Positions 9,801 through 20,777 are shown, counted from the stretch's first letter. The stretch: DNA of 64,000 nucleotides from Ryuthela nishihirai (GCA_038380435.1 JAWZYU010000020.1:46532307-46596306); one strand, 5' to 3'. Notes: a model not told the origin generated them from the letters alone. Numbers and translations are program-made.

Positions 9801-10619
9801 GATCATTTAATCTATTGTGCTCAGAGAGGTTCACTGATAATCTAATCTAATCATATTAGACAATTTATATCGTGGAAGGGAATACTATGAAAAGCATCAA
9901 CGATTTGTTTCCAAATGACGAGTTTTATTTAATCAAGATTTAATAGAAAGCTGAGAATAGTGATGTGACGTCGTGTTGAGTTGCCAGCATGTTTCAGACC
10001 AATCTATTTCAGCGATATGTATCGAGCAGCAACTTTAAAAAAAAAAACGCTGCACCGGAGTTCCGAAATTTGCAACTGCAACTCAGTTCGTTCGAGGGCT
10101 GCTGGAACGTGTTTACTGCCATTGACTCTGCCACTTGACGATGCAGAATGGTAATCGCTTCTCCTCTGAAGACTCGATTCGAGCATTTGCTGGCGACTAT
10201 TAACGTTCCCATGCGCCTTGCTCGATGCATTTGAAACACTCGTCGGCAGTAAACCCTCACCTGACGAAATTCAGCGGGACATAAATGAGTTCGTGCATTA
10301 AAATGAAATTATTCGGATGGGGAGCAGAAAATGGCCGAAAGAGAGTAGAAAAATAAGCGGGAAGGAAAAGGAGAGCGAGGAAATGGGCAAATCGAGGAGG
10401 GGAGGGTGGAAGAAGATTAGAAATAACTGATTTGTGGAATTGTGAAGCATTGCTCACTGAATATTACTATCAGCTGGTAAATTTGGTTCTTCTCTTTTTG
10501 GATATTTGTATTTCGTTCGTGGTTCAGTTATTTGAATATTTCGGAAAGGACAAAACCGGAGTCGGTAAACATTAAACAGATTTCATCAGGGGTGTTTACA
10601 ATAAAAAATAGCATGGGGG
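9801..10619. other. Single-copy region, no recognised gene
   Basis: The composition is balanced at 10000-10260. On the minus strand an open frame (about 10457 to 10257) ends exactly at a CAG|GTGAGG donor-like site near 10262, but it has no ATG start and matches no family I know. Most of the rest is AT-rich. Confidence 0.4.
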
Positions 10620-11720
10620 TGAGAATAGTATTTCCGAGGAAGCAGTTGAAAGAAGTTTAATTTCTAAACAGGAAACTGAAATAAATTTAAATTTCGAGAC
10701 AGGTAGCTAAAAAAATTGATTTGTAGGAAGGTGACAAGAAATTAAATTCGTAGCGAGAATTGAAGAAATTTAATTTCAAAGGAGGCAACTGGAATAGAGT
10801 AGAATTCTGGAGTAGCAACTAAAAAAAATAATGGGTTGGGTTGTTGTACCTCTGAGCGGCACTTTTTTGCACACAAATGGGCTAAATGGCCAGGTCACAT
10901 GGACCCCGAAGGCTCAGAGAAGGTTGGGGGAGGAGACCCACTGGAGCAGCTGTTGGGAAACAGATGGTAGCCTCCCGTCAAGGCCATCCAGCGTGTTCTT
11001 TAACGTGCACAGGGTATAGCTCTCCACACACGGGGCCACGGTTTAACGTCCCATCCGATGGACGGCGGCCTTTCCAAGCCCATCGGTGTCCCCTACTGAC
11101 CGTGGGCAGGGCGGAGAATTTTGCGGAGATAAATCTCAACGCTGACCCAGGTGGGACTCGAACCTGGGAACTACAGATTACGAGCCTGGCGCGCTACCGA
11201 CTGAGCCCCCCCCCCCCCCAAAAAAAAAAAAAATAATGGGAATGCCACTATAGGAATTGAAGTTTCTAGGAAGGCAATTGAAACAAATTTTGCAGGGAAG
11301 CAACTGAAGGAAACGGGACTTGTAGAGAGGCAACTGGAATACTGAATTTGAATGGTAAAAGTGAAAGAAATTAAATTTCTGAGAAGGCAACTGTAGGAAA
11401 TTATATTATTAAGAAGGCAATTAAAAAATAAATCTGGAACGTTAAGGGAAATAAATTGCACGAAATTCATGTGGAGGTTACTTAAAAATAAATATGCAAG
11501 GGAGCCAAGGAATTAAAAATATTTTAGAAATGAATTTGAAAAAAAAAAAAGGTAAATATCTGTAAGGAAGCAACTGGAAAAAAAAATATAAAATAATCTA
11601 CACGAAAGCAGCTGAAAGTAATTAAATGGTTATAAGGAAGCAATTGAAATAAATTTAATTTCAAAAGGGGCTGATGAATAATTATGAACGTGAGCTGCAA
11701 AAAAAAATCCATCGGACATA
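10620..11720. repeat. Diverged minisatellite, about 30-35-bp unit
   Basis: Degenerate units repeat the theme GGAAG(C)AA(C/T)TG(A)AA..AAATT(T)AATTTC on both sides of a SINE-A insertion. Units are too diverged to fix a single period. The purine-rich strand is the plus strand. Confidence 0.65.
10836..11221 (-). repeat. SINE-A, full length, inserted in a minisatellite
   Basis: This is a full copy with C-run expansion at the sense 5' end. The flanks share AAAAAAAATAATGGG (10821-10835 and the A-run to 11240), a TSD that lengthened on the right through its A-run. Confidence 0.88.
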
Positions 11721-11844
11721 TTGAAATATATGTACATATATATTTATATGTTGCAAAAAAAAATATTTTTTACTTATTTTTTTCTGGAATTCTAGGGTGA
11801 GAAACTTGCACATTCCTTGATGTAGCTATCCTTAACTTTTGGGG

Positions 11845-12788
11845 AGGGAATTGGATTGACTGAGTCGGTAGAGCTCCAGGCTCGTAATCTGCAGTTCCCA
11901 GATTCGACTCCCAATTATACCTGCGTTGAGATTTATCTCAACTTAAACTCTACCCTCGCTGAGAAAAGGGACGCCGATTGGTTAGGAGAGGACGTCGCCC
12001 GTCGGATGGGACGTTAAGCGATGGCTCTGTTTGTAGGAAAAACCATACCACGTAAAGTCGCTCAAAAGAGTATCCGAACGCCATGGTTGATTACAAAATT
12101 CAGAAAAAACATCTGGCAACGATTTTTTTAGAAATTAGTGATCTGGCAACCTTCGTGTCACGTGATTACAGAATTCAGGAAAAATATCTGGAGCGTGTAC
12201 AGTTGCTGTACACGCTCCAGTTACCGTTCACAGCAAACTGGAGCGTGTGCAGTAACTGCACACGCTCCAGTTTGCTGTGAACGGTAACTACACACGCTCA
12301 ATATTTCCGCGAGTGAGCCCACACGATCTAGTATCAAAATAATATGACCACCTACAGTCGCTCAAAAAAAGTATCCGAACACTACGGTTGATTACAGAAT
12401 TCAGAAAAAATATCTGACAACGTTTTTTTTGGAAATTAGTGATCTGGCAACCTTCGTGTCACGTGATTACAGAATTCAGGAAAAATATCTGGAGCGTGTA
12501 CAGTTGCTGTACACGCTCCAGTTTGCTGTGAACGGTAACTGCACACGCTCAATATTTCCGTGAGTGAGCCCACACGATCTAGTATCAAAATAATATGACC
12601 ACCTACATACACTTTAAAGAACCCTCTGGATGACTTAAACGCGAGGTTTTCATCTCTTTCCTAACAGCTGTCAATTGGTTCCCTTACCCAGCATTCTTAT
12701 TCTCTGAGCCCTTGGGGTCGTTGTGACCTGCCAATTCATCCCATTGTATGTACAAAAGTGTCTCTCAGAAGTGAAACAACCCATCCTT
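11845..12788 (+). repeat. Old SINE-A interrupted by a MITE
   Basis: The head and central region lie at 11845-12053 and the tail (CTTTAAAGAACCC to GAAACAACCC) at 12606-12788. Divergence is high. The MITE insertion at TA therefore postdates this SINE copy, giving a relative age order. Confidence 0.8.
12055..12603 (+). mobile_element. Two tandem MITE arm-plus-cassette modules
   Basis: Two head-to-tail modules (12055-12351 and about 12355-12603) each contain one Tc1-type arm, the hairpin cassette, and the terminal sequence ATCAAAATAATATGACCACC. Each is bounded by TA. The cassette in module one carries the stem GGAGCGTGTACAG/CTGTACACGCTCC and the larger stem built on CTGGAGCGTGTGCAGT. Confidence 0.85.
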
Positions 12789-13551
12789 GTCCTCTTCTAG
12801 ACAGGCGCGTGGAAACTGAAACTAAAAGCAAAATTTAACAGAAAAATGAAATAAAAAACAAAAATCCCTTAGCGTTTGTTTAATTTTATTGCGGTTATAA
12901 AATAGGAAAAATATTGTAAATCGACTTTCAGAATATTTGATCTTAAGCAAAACTTTTAAATTCAAAGTTGAAGTTATTTTATTTCTGCTGTTAAAAGATT
13001 TTATTTGACAAGAATCTAAATTTTATTTGATACAAACGTAATCTCAAAATATTTCATGTTTGCTTCTTGTATAGAGAAAAGTGAAACATTGTATAAAAGC
13101 GAGCTGTGGGGATTAATTTTTTTATCTTTAACGCGTTATCCTTACTAGAAGCAATCAAGATACAAAAGTCTTGATTACTACAGGGAAACGAAAACTGTTT
13201 TCCAAAAAGGAAATGAAGTCAAGCTGCGACAACGGGATTCAGGACAAAAAAAAAAAAGCAATCGCCGCTATTTTAAAGTTCAAAATATGCGCGTGTGGAA
13301 TATGATCTTTAAATCTGAACGTTTAATCTCATTTCTCAAAAGGAAATCAACGCGTATCAGTTCTTTCATTACCTCCATTTCACTTTTTTTTTAAACAGTG
13401 GTAAATTACTTTATTTTTAATTTTTTGATAAATGAGTGAATTTCTAAGACATTAAACTGAAAAAATAATTTTTATGTGAAAATAATTTTATATAACGGTA
13501 TATGTAAAAACAGTTGTTTTAGCTGTCTGCCATACCTTTTTTTTTATTAAC
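12789..13551. other. Single-copy AT-rich spacer
   Basis: Very AT-rich with homopolymer runs. No gene, RNA or clear repeat was seen, although the text at 12890-13060 faintly resembles family D. Confidence 0.5.
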
Positions 13552-13562
13552 TCCTATTTCTC

Positions 13563-13810
13563 GTTCGAGTCCCAGCTGGGTCAGCGTTGAGATTTATCTC
13601 CGCAAAATATACCCCCCCCCCCGGCCAACGGCCCTGTGCACGTTAAAGAACACGCTGGATGGCCTTGACGGGAGGCTACCATCTGTCTCCCAACATCTGT
13701 TCCAGTGGGTCCCCTCCCCCAACCTTCTCTGAGCCTTCGGGGACCATGTGACCTGGCCGTTTAGCCCATGGTGTGCAAAAAAGTGCCTCTCAGAGGTAAA
13801 ACAACCCAAT
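13563..13810 (+). repeat. SINE-A, 5'-truncated and internally deleted
   Basis: It begins inside the B box at TTCGAGTCCC and is bounded by a perfect 11-bp TSD, TCCTATTTCTC (13552-13562 and 13811-13821). The central region is replaced by a C-run (around 13612). A TSD with a truncated 5' end fits target-primed reverse transcription. Confidence 0.9.
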
Positions 13811-13821
13811 TCCTATTTCTC

Positions 13822-14299
13822 TAAAGAAGTGGGTATATCTTTCTCATTTCATTTTCTTTCTCTCTCATGTGTAATGCATGATCAGCTTCGAATGTATTCG
13901 TCTGATATTTTTACGTTTTTATTTCAAGTTTGGTGGCGCAGATAGATTTCTATATTGACCCACATGTCGTTGAACCAAGTGAAGGCAAACATCACCGATG
14001 CTTGATTCGGCTCGCAGAACTGCGATTTAAGGAGCTGCAGCCTTTGCTCCTACTTTTCAATTCTTCTTTCAATTTTCAACGTGTGCAGCAGGAGATGCTG
14101 ATATTGCAACTCTTTTCCAAATTTGGCGAAAGCCACTGATATGCAAAATTTATGCGTTGTGTTTTCAGGTTCCTTTACCTTTGTACTCTTCCTTAGAATA
14201 CGGCAGGTAAAAAAAAAGGAAAAAAAAAACTTCTGGTTTCTGAAAAATCTGGCATTTTGGATTGTTGGTTGGGATTTTTTTAACTGGGTTTGATCAACT
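13822..14299. other. Single-copy region with a weak exon candidate
   Basis: At 13934-14139 a plus-strand frame reads IDFYIDPHVVEPSEG onward and ends with a stop after KFGESH. It is preceded by a pyrimidine-rich stretch and two AG dinucleotides that could act as acceptors. There is no ATG and no recognised domain. Chance is a fair alternative. Confidence 0.25.
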
Positions 14300-14655
14300 T
14301 TTGGTTATTTAACTTCTGAGTAGCACTTTTTTGCACACTGGCTAATGTAGACATTTAGTGTGTTGCAAGACTCCGAGAACTCAGAAAAAATTGGGGGGTG
14401 GGAAGAAGCCCTTCTTGGCAGCTGTTAGAACACAGATGATAGCTTCCCCTCAAGGCAATCCAGCGTATTCTTTTAAATGTGCAGAAGCATATCTCTCTCA
14501 CACGGGGAACCACGGCTTAATGTCCCATCGGACAGACGGAAGCCTCTTCCAAACCCATTGATGTCCCCTTTCTCACCGAGGCAAGGGATTTAACGGAGAT
14601 AAACCTCAATGATGGTCCTTGTGGGACTCGAACTGGGAACTGCAGATTCGATCTG
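14300..14655 (-). repeat. SINE-A, old copy
   Basis: All main blocks, from the tail to the GTGGGACTCGAA T-arm, are recognisable with many substitutions. Confidence 0.78.
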
Positions 14656-14685
14656 ATCGGACCTGGGAACTCACCGCCATGTCCT

Positions 14686-14950
14686 CTGTCAGTAGGGGAC
14701 ACCGATGGGCTTGGAAAGGCCGCCGTCCGTCGGATGGGACGTTAATCCGTGGCCCCGTGTGCGGGAGAGCCATACCCTGTGCACGTTAAAGAACACGCTG
14801 GATGGCCTTGACGGGAGGCTACCATCTGTCTCCCAACAGCTGTTCCAGTGAGTCCCCTCCCCCAACCTTCTCTGAGCCTTCTGGGTCCATGTGATCTGGC
14901 CATTTAGCCCATGATGTGCAAAAAAGTGCCGCTCAGAGGTAAACCAACAA
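14686..14950 (+). repeat. SINE-A, 5'-truncated
   Basis: It starts at GTCAGTAGGGGACACCGATG and runs to the tail. It sits head-to-head against the old minus-strand copy. Confidence 0.88.
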
Positions 14951-15057
14951 TAACAACACTTCTAACTAGTAGGAAATAAAATTAAAAAAAAGTTATATAA
15001 AGAAGGAGGAGAAGACTAAAGTGGCTAATTTCAAGTTTGTTTCTATTTTTTACAGTA

Positions 15058-15662
15058 CAGTCGCTCAAAAAAATATCCGAACACTCTGGTTGATTACAGA
15101 ATTAAGGAAAAAATATCTGGCAACGTTTTTTTAGAAATTAGTGATCTGCCAACCTTCGTGTCACGTGACACGACGGTTGCCAGATCACTAATTTCTAAAA
15201 AAATCGTTGCCAGATATTTTTTCTGAATTCTGTAATCAACCATAGTGTTCGGATATTTTTTAATATATATAATGCGTATGAATATATAATGCAATGAATA
15301 TGGAGCGTGTGCAGTTACCGTTCACCGCAAACTGGAGCGGTTGCGGTTAATGTTCACAGCACATTGGATCGTGTGAGCTCACAAAGACCTAGATCATGTG
15401 GGCTCACTCACGGAAATATAGAGCGTGTGCAGTTACCGTTCACAGCAAACTGGAGCGTGTGCAGTAACTGCACACGCTCCAGTTGTGAACGGTAACTGGA
15501 GCGTGTACAGTTGCTGTACACGCTCCAGATATTTTTCCTGAATTCTGTAATCACGTGACACGAAGGTTGCCAGATCACTGATTTCTAAAAAAAATCGTTG
15601 CCAGATATTTTTTCTGAATTCAGTAGTCAACCATAGTGTTCGAATACTTTTTTGAGCGACTG
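15058..15662. mobile_element. Tc1-type fold-back MITE, long composite
   Basis: The outer TA lies at 15056-15057 and 15663-15664. A palindromic MITE copy at 15058-15262 is followed by a linker GAATATATAATGCAATGAATA, also found near 48,730, then an extended hairpin cassette (15300-15530) and another reverse arm (to 15662). The cassette contains CACATTGGATCGTGTGAGCT, shared with the cassette inside SINE-B at 33,498. Confidence 0.85.
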
Positions 15663-15664
15663 TA

Positions 15665-16532
15665 CACGTAGAAAAGAGAAAAGTGCAAACGAGGAGAGTG
15701 AACTCACAGGTTGCATCATAAAAGACAACGGAGATGCATTTTCAGAAGAAGAAAGAAAAGCGTCTTAAGCCGTTGTTTCTTTTGCGACTCCGGTCTTGAA
15801 GAAGCCCAAAAACCGCCACTTATGAGCACGTGATCGGAATGGGGATGCCTGAAGATCATCCCGTTTTCTTCCCGCTTTTGCGGGAAGCATCCTTTTACAC
15901 CGGCGACAGGGGCAAAAGATCACGATTTTGACTACACGTGTTTATGTGCCGTTTACCCCGAAGTTCGCGCCATTTCGGATGAACGTAAAACACTGGCTCC
16001 TGCACGCAGCAGACGGGACTTCATCCTCTGCTGCTCTGGGATGCTGCGATGGAAAAAAAGAAACTCTCGTGCGTCATGATATCTTCAATTGGTGCTCCGC
16101 ATCTTGATGGAGGAAGACGTTCCTTGAAATGATGAACAGCAGGATTTTTGCTTTCTGCTGCAGAACGCAACTCCATAATTTTGTTTCTACTTCTTGAGTT
16201 CTTGAGCTCCATGTATCTTCACAAGTAGTCACGCCTAGGAAATGTTGCTTTAAATCGCTTTCTGAACCTTTTTTCCATTTTCTTTTACACCAATATGCAT
16301 ATTTTTAGGCGAAAGGGGAGTTTGCGTCAGGGACGAAGCTAGGATCGTTAAGAACAGAAAGTTCAGAGCAGTTTGTATTTGTTTCCTGCCAGTGATGATT
16401 CACGTCGTCGATACAAGATGCAATGATCCGTTTCTTCATTAATTATTGCGATGAAAGATGGCCATCTTTGCTCGATTTTGGATTTCGTAATGGTGTGTTT
16501 TTAGAGACACTTTGACACTTTTTCATATGTAG
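15665..16532. other. Single-copy region, no recognised gene
   Basis: Moderate GC with a small hairpin CCCGCTTTTGCGGG near 15872. A 63-codon minus-strand frame with an ATG runs from 16212 to 16021 and matches no known family. No promoter or splice structure links to it. Confidence 0.35.
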
Positions 16533-17312
16533 GTGGGTTGGATTGTTTTACCTCTGAACGGCATTTTTTTCTTTACACACAATGAGCTAAATGGCCAGGT
16601 TACAAGGGTTGGGTTGTTTTACCTCTGAGCGGCGCTTATTTTGCACACCATGGGCTAAATGGACAGGTCACATGGACCCCGAAGGCTCAGAGAAGGTTGG
16701 GGGAGGGGACCCACTGGAATAGCTGTTGGGAGACAGATGGTAGCCTCCCGTCAAGGCCATCCAGCGTGTTCTTTAACGTGCACAGGGTATGACTCTCCCA
16801 CACACGGGGCCACGGCTTAACGTCCCATCCGACGGACGGCGGCCTTTCCAAGCCCATCGGTGTCCCCTACTGACCGTGGGCAGAGCGGGGAATTTTGCGG
16901 AGATAAATCTCAACGCTGACCCAGCTGGGACTCGAACCTGGGAACTACAGATTACGAGCCTGGCGCGCTACCGACTGAGCCACCCCCAGGTTACAAGGAC
17001 CACGAAGGCTCAGAGAAGGTTGGGGGAGGTGACCCACTGGAACAACTGTTGGGAGACAGGTGTTAGCCTCCTGTCAAGACCATCCAGCATGTTCTTGAAC
17101 ATGCACAGAGTTTCGCTATCCCACACACCGGGACATGACTTAACATCCCATTCGACGGACGGAGGCTTTTCCAAGCTCATCACTGTCCCCTACAAACCAT
17201 GGGCAAGGTGGGGAGTTTTGTGGAGATAAATCTCAATGATAACCCAGCTGGGACTCGAACCTAGGAACTGTAGATTACGAGCCTAGCGCGCTACCGACTG
17301 AGCCATCCCCGC
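16533..17312 (-). repeat. SINE-A host copy split by a second SINE-A
   Basis: The host tail lies at 16533-16607 and its remainder with the tRNA-like head at 16988-17312. The TSD is AGGTTACAAGG at 16597-16607 and 16988-16998. The host is more diverged than the guest. Confidence 0.9.
16608..16987 (-). repeat. SINE-A, full length, nested in SINE-A
   Basis: This is a complete, near-consensus copy in the same orientation as its host, with an 11-bp TSD, AGGTTACAAGG. Confidence 0.92.
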
Positions 17313-17339
17313 CTTTGTGTCTGTGTATACGCTGCCCTA

Positions 17340-17738
17340 CTAAAACATGAGATATATTCATTTAAAGCAAAAGTGGGACGAAAGTAAATCAAAGCACATA
17401 ATCAAATCTATTTAATCCCGATTTTCAACAATATTCGTTCAATATACATAAAGAGTTATTGTAGCTAGAATATTTCACAATAGTAATGTAATCTGAGAAA
17501 TTAATTAATATTGTTTCAAATCATTTAATAAAATAAATATACATTTGGAAGTTTGTGTAATGATTATTTTAATATTAGATCATTATGAATGACTTATATA
17601 AAGTAAGATAATTTATTGTGAAATGTTATGTGTTTTGCATTTTTTCAGTTACATTTTTCTATTAAACGCATATTTTAGAAATTATAGAGCTTCGAAATTA
17701 GATTTCCCATTGACATAACCTGGAAATTCTCCATTTTG
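17340..17738. repeat. Family D long inverted-repeat element, partial
   Basis: The left arm (17340-17560) includes CGATTTTCAACAATATTCGTTC. The right arm (about 17640-17738) includes ATTTTAGAAATTATAGAGCTTC. These words recur at 28020-28560 and 49830-50120. SINE-A interrupts the right end. Confidence 0.6.
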
Positions 17739-17740
17739 GT

Positions 17741-18056
17741 CAGCGCTGAGACTTATCTCCGAAAATTCCCCGCCCTGCCCACGGTCAGTAGGGGACACAG
17801 ATGGGCTTGGAAAGGCCGCCGTCCGTCGGATATGACGTTAAAGCGTGGCCACGTGTGCGGGAGACCATACCCTGTGTACATTAAAGAGCACGCTGGATGG
17901 TCGTGACGGGAGGCTACCATCTGTCTCCCAACAGCTGTTCCAGTGGGTCCCCTCCCCCAACCTTCTCTGAGCCTTCGGGGTCCATGTAACCTGGCCATTT
18001 AGCCCATGGTGTGCAAAAAAGTGTCACTCAGAGGTAAAACAATCCAACTCAACTCT
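17741..18056 (+). repeat. SINE-A, 5'-truncated
   Basis: It begins at CAGCGCTGAGACTTATC and ends at the tail. The flanking ATTTTGGT (17733-17740 and 18057-18064) is a short TSD. It lies inside the right end of the family D element. Confidence 0.85.
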
Positions 18057-18297
18057 ATTTTGGTAGGGGCTTCCCTGTCAAAAGAAAAAAAAAATACATA
18101 TATATGGTAATTAACTCTGGTAATTTTATGCTGATAAAAATGTAAAAGTAGCCACAAAATTTGCTTCAAGATTTTCTTTCTCCTCGTCTCAAAAAGGCAT
18201 TTGACATAAGCATTGATATTTCTGTTTCGTTTTGTGAGAAGCAACTCCACATCTTAAAGTTTTAACTTAAAAACTTTTAGTTTAAGCTGTACCTCGA

Positions 18298-18596
18298 GTT
18301 GGGTTGTGGGTTGTGTTACCTCTGAGCGGCACTTTTTTGCACACCATGGGCTAAATGGCCAGGTCACATGGACCCCGAAGGCTCAGAGAAGGTTGGGGGA
18401 GGGGACCCACTGGAACAGCTGTTGGGAGACAGATGGTAGTCTCCCGTCAAGGCCATCCAGCGTGTTCTTTAACGTGCACAGGGTATGGCTCTCCCGCACA
18501 CGGGGCCACGGCTTAACGTCCTATCCGACGGACGGCGGCCTTTTCAAGCCCATCGGTGTCCCCTACTGACCGTGTGCAGGGCGGGGAATTTTTGCG
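18298..18596 (-). repeat. SINE-A, 5'-truncated, with TSD
   Basis: It lacks the tRNA head (truncated at GGGGAATTTTTGC), but keeps flanking AGCTGTAC(C/A)TCGA at 18285-18297 and 18597-18609, a 12/13-bp TSD match. Confidence 0.9.
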
Positions 18597-18609
18597 AGCT
18601 GTACATCGA

Positions 18610-19226
18610 ATTTAACGGTCTTAATTCTTAAGTTTAAAGCCGCCAAAGTCATTTAGGAATAATTCTTGGTAAAACAAACAAATTCTCTGGAAAAAAAATA
18701 TATATATATATACAGGAGGCCATAATACATTAATAAAGTGAAAAAAAAAGAGTACTGGTTAAGACAACCCTGTTTTAGCTATTAGAATTTAACGAAGTAC
18801 GTTTTACATTATTTTGCAATTTCTAAAAATCTGGATGATCAAGTTGCTCACTTTTAATAACGGAGAAATCACTGATAAAACTTTTTAATAAATCCCCAAG
18901 GCTACATCATCAATCAATGTAGCTGAAACGCCAGAAGTTGAACCGCTGCCAGGTATGTTGGTCCTCGTTTGAGAATCCCTCAAGTTCGGGAAGAAATGAA
19001 ACTTTACTGATGCATTGTGGGTATTAAATAGGTAAGAAACTGATAAACCAAACACAGTTTGATAAATAAAAATGCTTATATAGGTTAATATGTATTGCAC
19101 TACACAAACTTACACAGGATTTTTCCAAACGGTCAAGTCAAACTTTGGGAACGTGTGAAATTAATTAGTTTTCATCCCAGTTATTACAGCACACAGTAAG
19201 TGATCGATGAGAACAATTATATAAGT
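18610..19226. other. Single-copy AT-rich spacer
   Basis: It includes a TATATATATA microsatellite near 18701. No coding signature was recognised before the transposase remnant. Confidence 0.5.
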
Positions 19227-19535
19227 CTACCTCAGAGCTAGTGTTCGAAATGGCTCTCCTGAGCAGCAATGCACGTGCACGACGCCTTTACAGCGTCTTC
19301 TGATCGACTGTTGAAGTTCGAAAAGTCCCGGAGTGTTCTGAATTCTTCGACAACCATCCCTACTCCGTTCGCTAAGAGCTTATATATTAGGAATCGGAGT
19401 ATCGTAAATAGGAGCTTTGATGCGTTCCCATAACAAGAACTCCAGTGGGTTCAAATCAGGTGACTTTTTCTCTGAAGATGACATTTATTGGGCTTGGTCC
19501 ACTCAGGCTCTAAGGCCTTCATTTATCGCAGAATG
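19227..19535 (-). pseudogene. Mariner-like DDE transposase C-terminal remnant
   Basis: The minus strand around 19467-19395 reads SPDLNPLEFLLWERIK followed by a YDTPIPN segment. This is the signature around the third catalytic acidic residue of mariner-like and related arthropod DDE transposases (usual pattern SPDLNPLDFFLWG..K). After an in-frame stop the homology resumes with an NTPGLFELQQSIRRRC segment, matching the family's C-terminal PGIFERV..S..RRC motif. Further stops and missing upstream catalytic motifs show it is dead. SINE-A (19548) lies directly upstream of the fragment. It would have cut and pasted DNA in the nucleus. It is the only DNA-transposase sequence I recognised, and nothing links it to the MITEs here. 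Confidence 0.75.
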
Positions 19536-19547
19536 CACTCTGATAGG

Positions 19548-19923
19548 GGGCGGGGGTGGCTCAGTCGGTAGCGCGCCAGGCTCGTAATCTGTAGTTCCCA
19601 GGTTCGAGTCCCAGCTGGGTCGCGTTGAGATTTATCTGCGCAAAATTCCCCGCCCTGCCTACGGTCAGTAGGGGATACCGATGGGCTTGGAAAGGCCGCC
19701 GTTCGTCGGATGGGACGTTAAGCCGTGGCCCCATGTATGGGAGAGCCATACCCTGTGCACGTTAACGCTGGATGGCCTTGACGGGAGGCTACAATCTGGC
19801 TCCCAACAGCTGTTCCAGTGGGTCCCCTCCCCCAACCTTCTCTGAGCTTTCGGAGTCCTTGTGGCCTGGTCATTTAGCCCATTGTGTGCAAAAAAGTGCC
19901 GCTCAGAGGTAAAACAACCCAAC
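19548..19923 (+). repeat. SINE-A, near full length
   Basis: The copy has small deletions (GGGTCGCG for GGGTCAGCG; AAAGAACA lost in the central region). It abuts the transposase remnant. No convincing TSD was seen. Confidence 0.9.
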
Positions 19924-19969
19924 CCACCTCCAAATGTTTTAGTCGTTTATTGTTAGTTGTACAGCAAGG

Positions 19970-20092
19970 GGGCCAGTTTTCAAAAGGTAACATTTCTCTG
20001 TTAAATGAATATTTTAGAAGTTATATAGTTTTGAAATTAGATTTACATGGACATATGCAAATTCTCTAACATTTTGGTACGGCAGTGTATAT
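19970..20092. repeat. Family D end fragment
   Basis: It contains ATTTTAGAAGTTATATAG and ends ATTTTGGTACGGCAGTGTA, the best candidate for a family terminus followed by TA. The right arm at 17730 has a similar ATTTTGGT end. Confidence 0.5.
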
Positions 20093-20210
20093 ATATTTAT
20101 TATTTTTTTCATCTCCATTACATTTCTTTCAGTGCTCAAGAGTTGCATGCCCGTTGCCTTCCCAACTAGATCCAGAACTCTGCAGTAAATTAATTATCTA
20201 AATAGAAGTA

Positions 20211-20626
20211 ATAAAAATAAATACCCCCTCAAGCAGCTGCTTGCCACAGAGGTCTGACAGGAGCCTGTCAGTTTATATGCCATAGTAGAAGGTCTGTGAA
20301 GATGGCAGGACCTCAGGAACGTGTACAGCAACTGTACACGCTCCAGTTACCTTTCACAGCAAACTGGAGCGTGTGCAGTTACTGCACACGCTCCAGTTTG
20401 CTGTGAATGGTAACTGCACACGCTCAATATTTCTGTGAGTGGGCCCACACGATCCAGGTTTTTGTGAGCTCACACAATCCAATGTGTTGTAGTAGAAGGT
20501 CTGAGAGGATGGCAGGACCTCAGCAGAAAAACAACACACACACACACATCCATGCCTTACCCGGGGCTCGAACCCAGGTCCCTTAGATCAGTAGCCAAGC
20601 GTGCTAACCACTCGGCCACGGGACGG
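20211..20626 (-). repeat. Composite SINE-B carrying the hairpin cassette
   Basis: A perfect 13-bp TSD, CTAAATAGAAGTA, lies at 20198-20210 and 20627-20639 and encloses the whole unit. Inside, the cassette (20317-20490) is flanked by a 33-bp imperfect direct duplication of SINE-B sequence (20284-20316 and 20491-20523). The TSD shows that SINE-B and cassette inserted as one retroposon. Confidence 0.92.
20317..20490 (-). repeat. Hairpin cassette inside SINE-B
   Basis: It holds one short stem (CGTGTACAG/CTGTACACG) and a longer palindrome built from CTGGAGCGTGTGCAGT and its complement, extended by AGTTACC.TTCACAGCAAA. The same sequences form the core of the Tc1-type MITE copies. Confidence 0.88.
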
Positions 20627-20777
20627 CTAAATAGAAGTAGAAACTCTATTCCTGTAACGTGGACTAGACTCTCTACCAACCTGCGATATCTGATAGAATT
20701 AAATAAGTATTTTTCTCCATAAATTGTTGAAATTACTTTCGTAATACTTCAAGTGAATGCGTCTTATATATTTTCGT

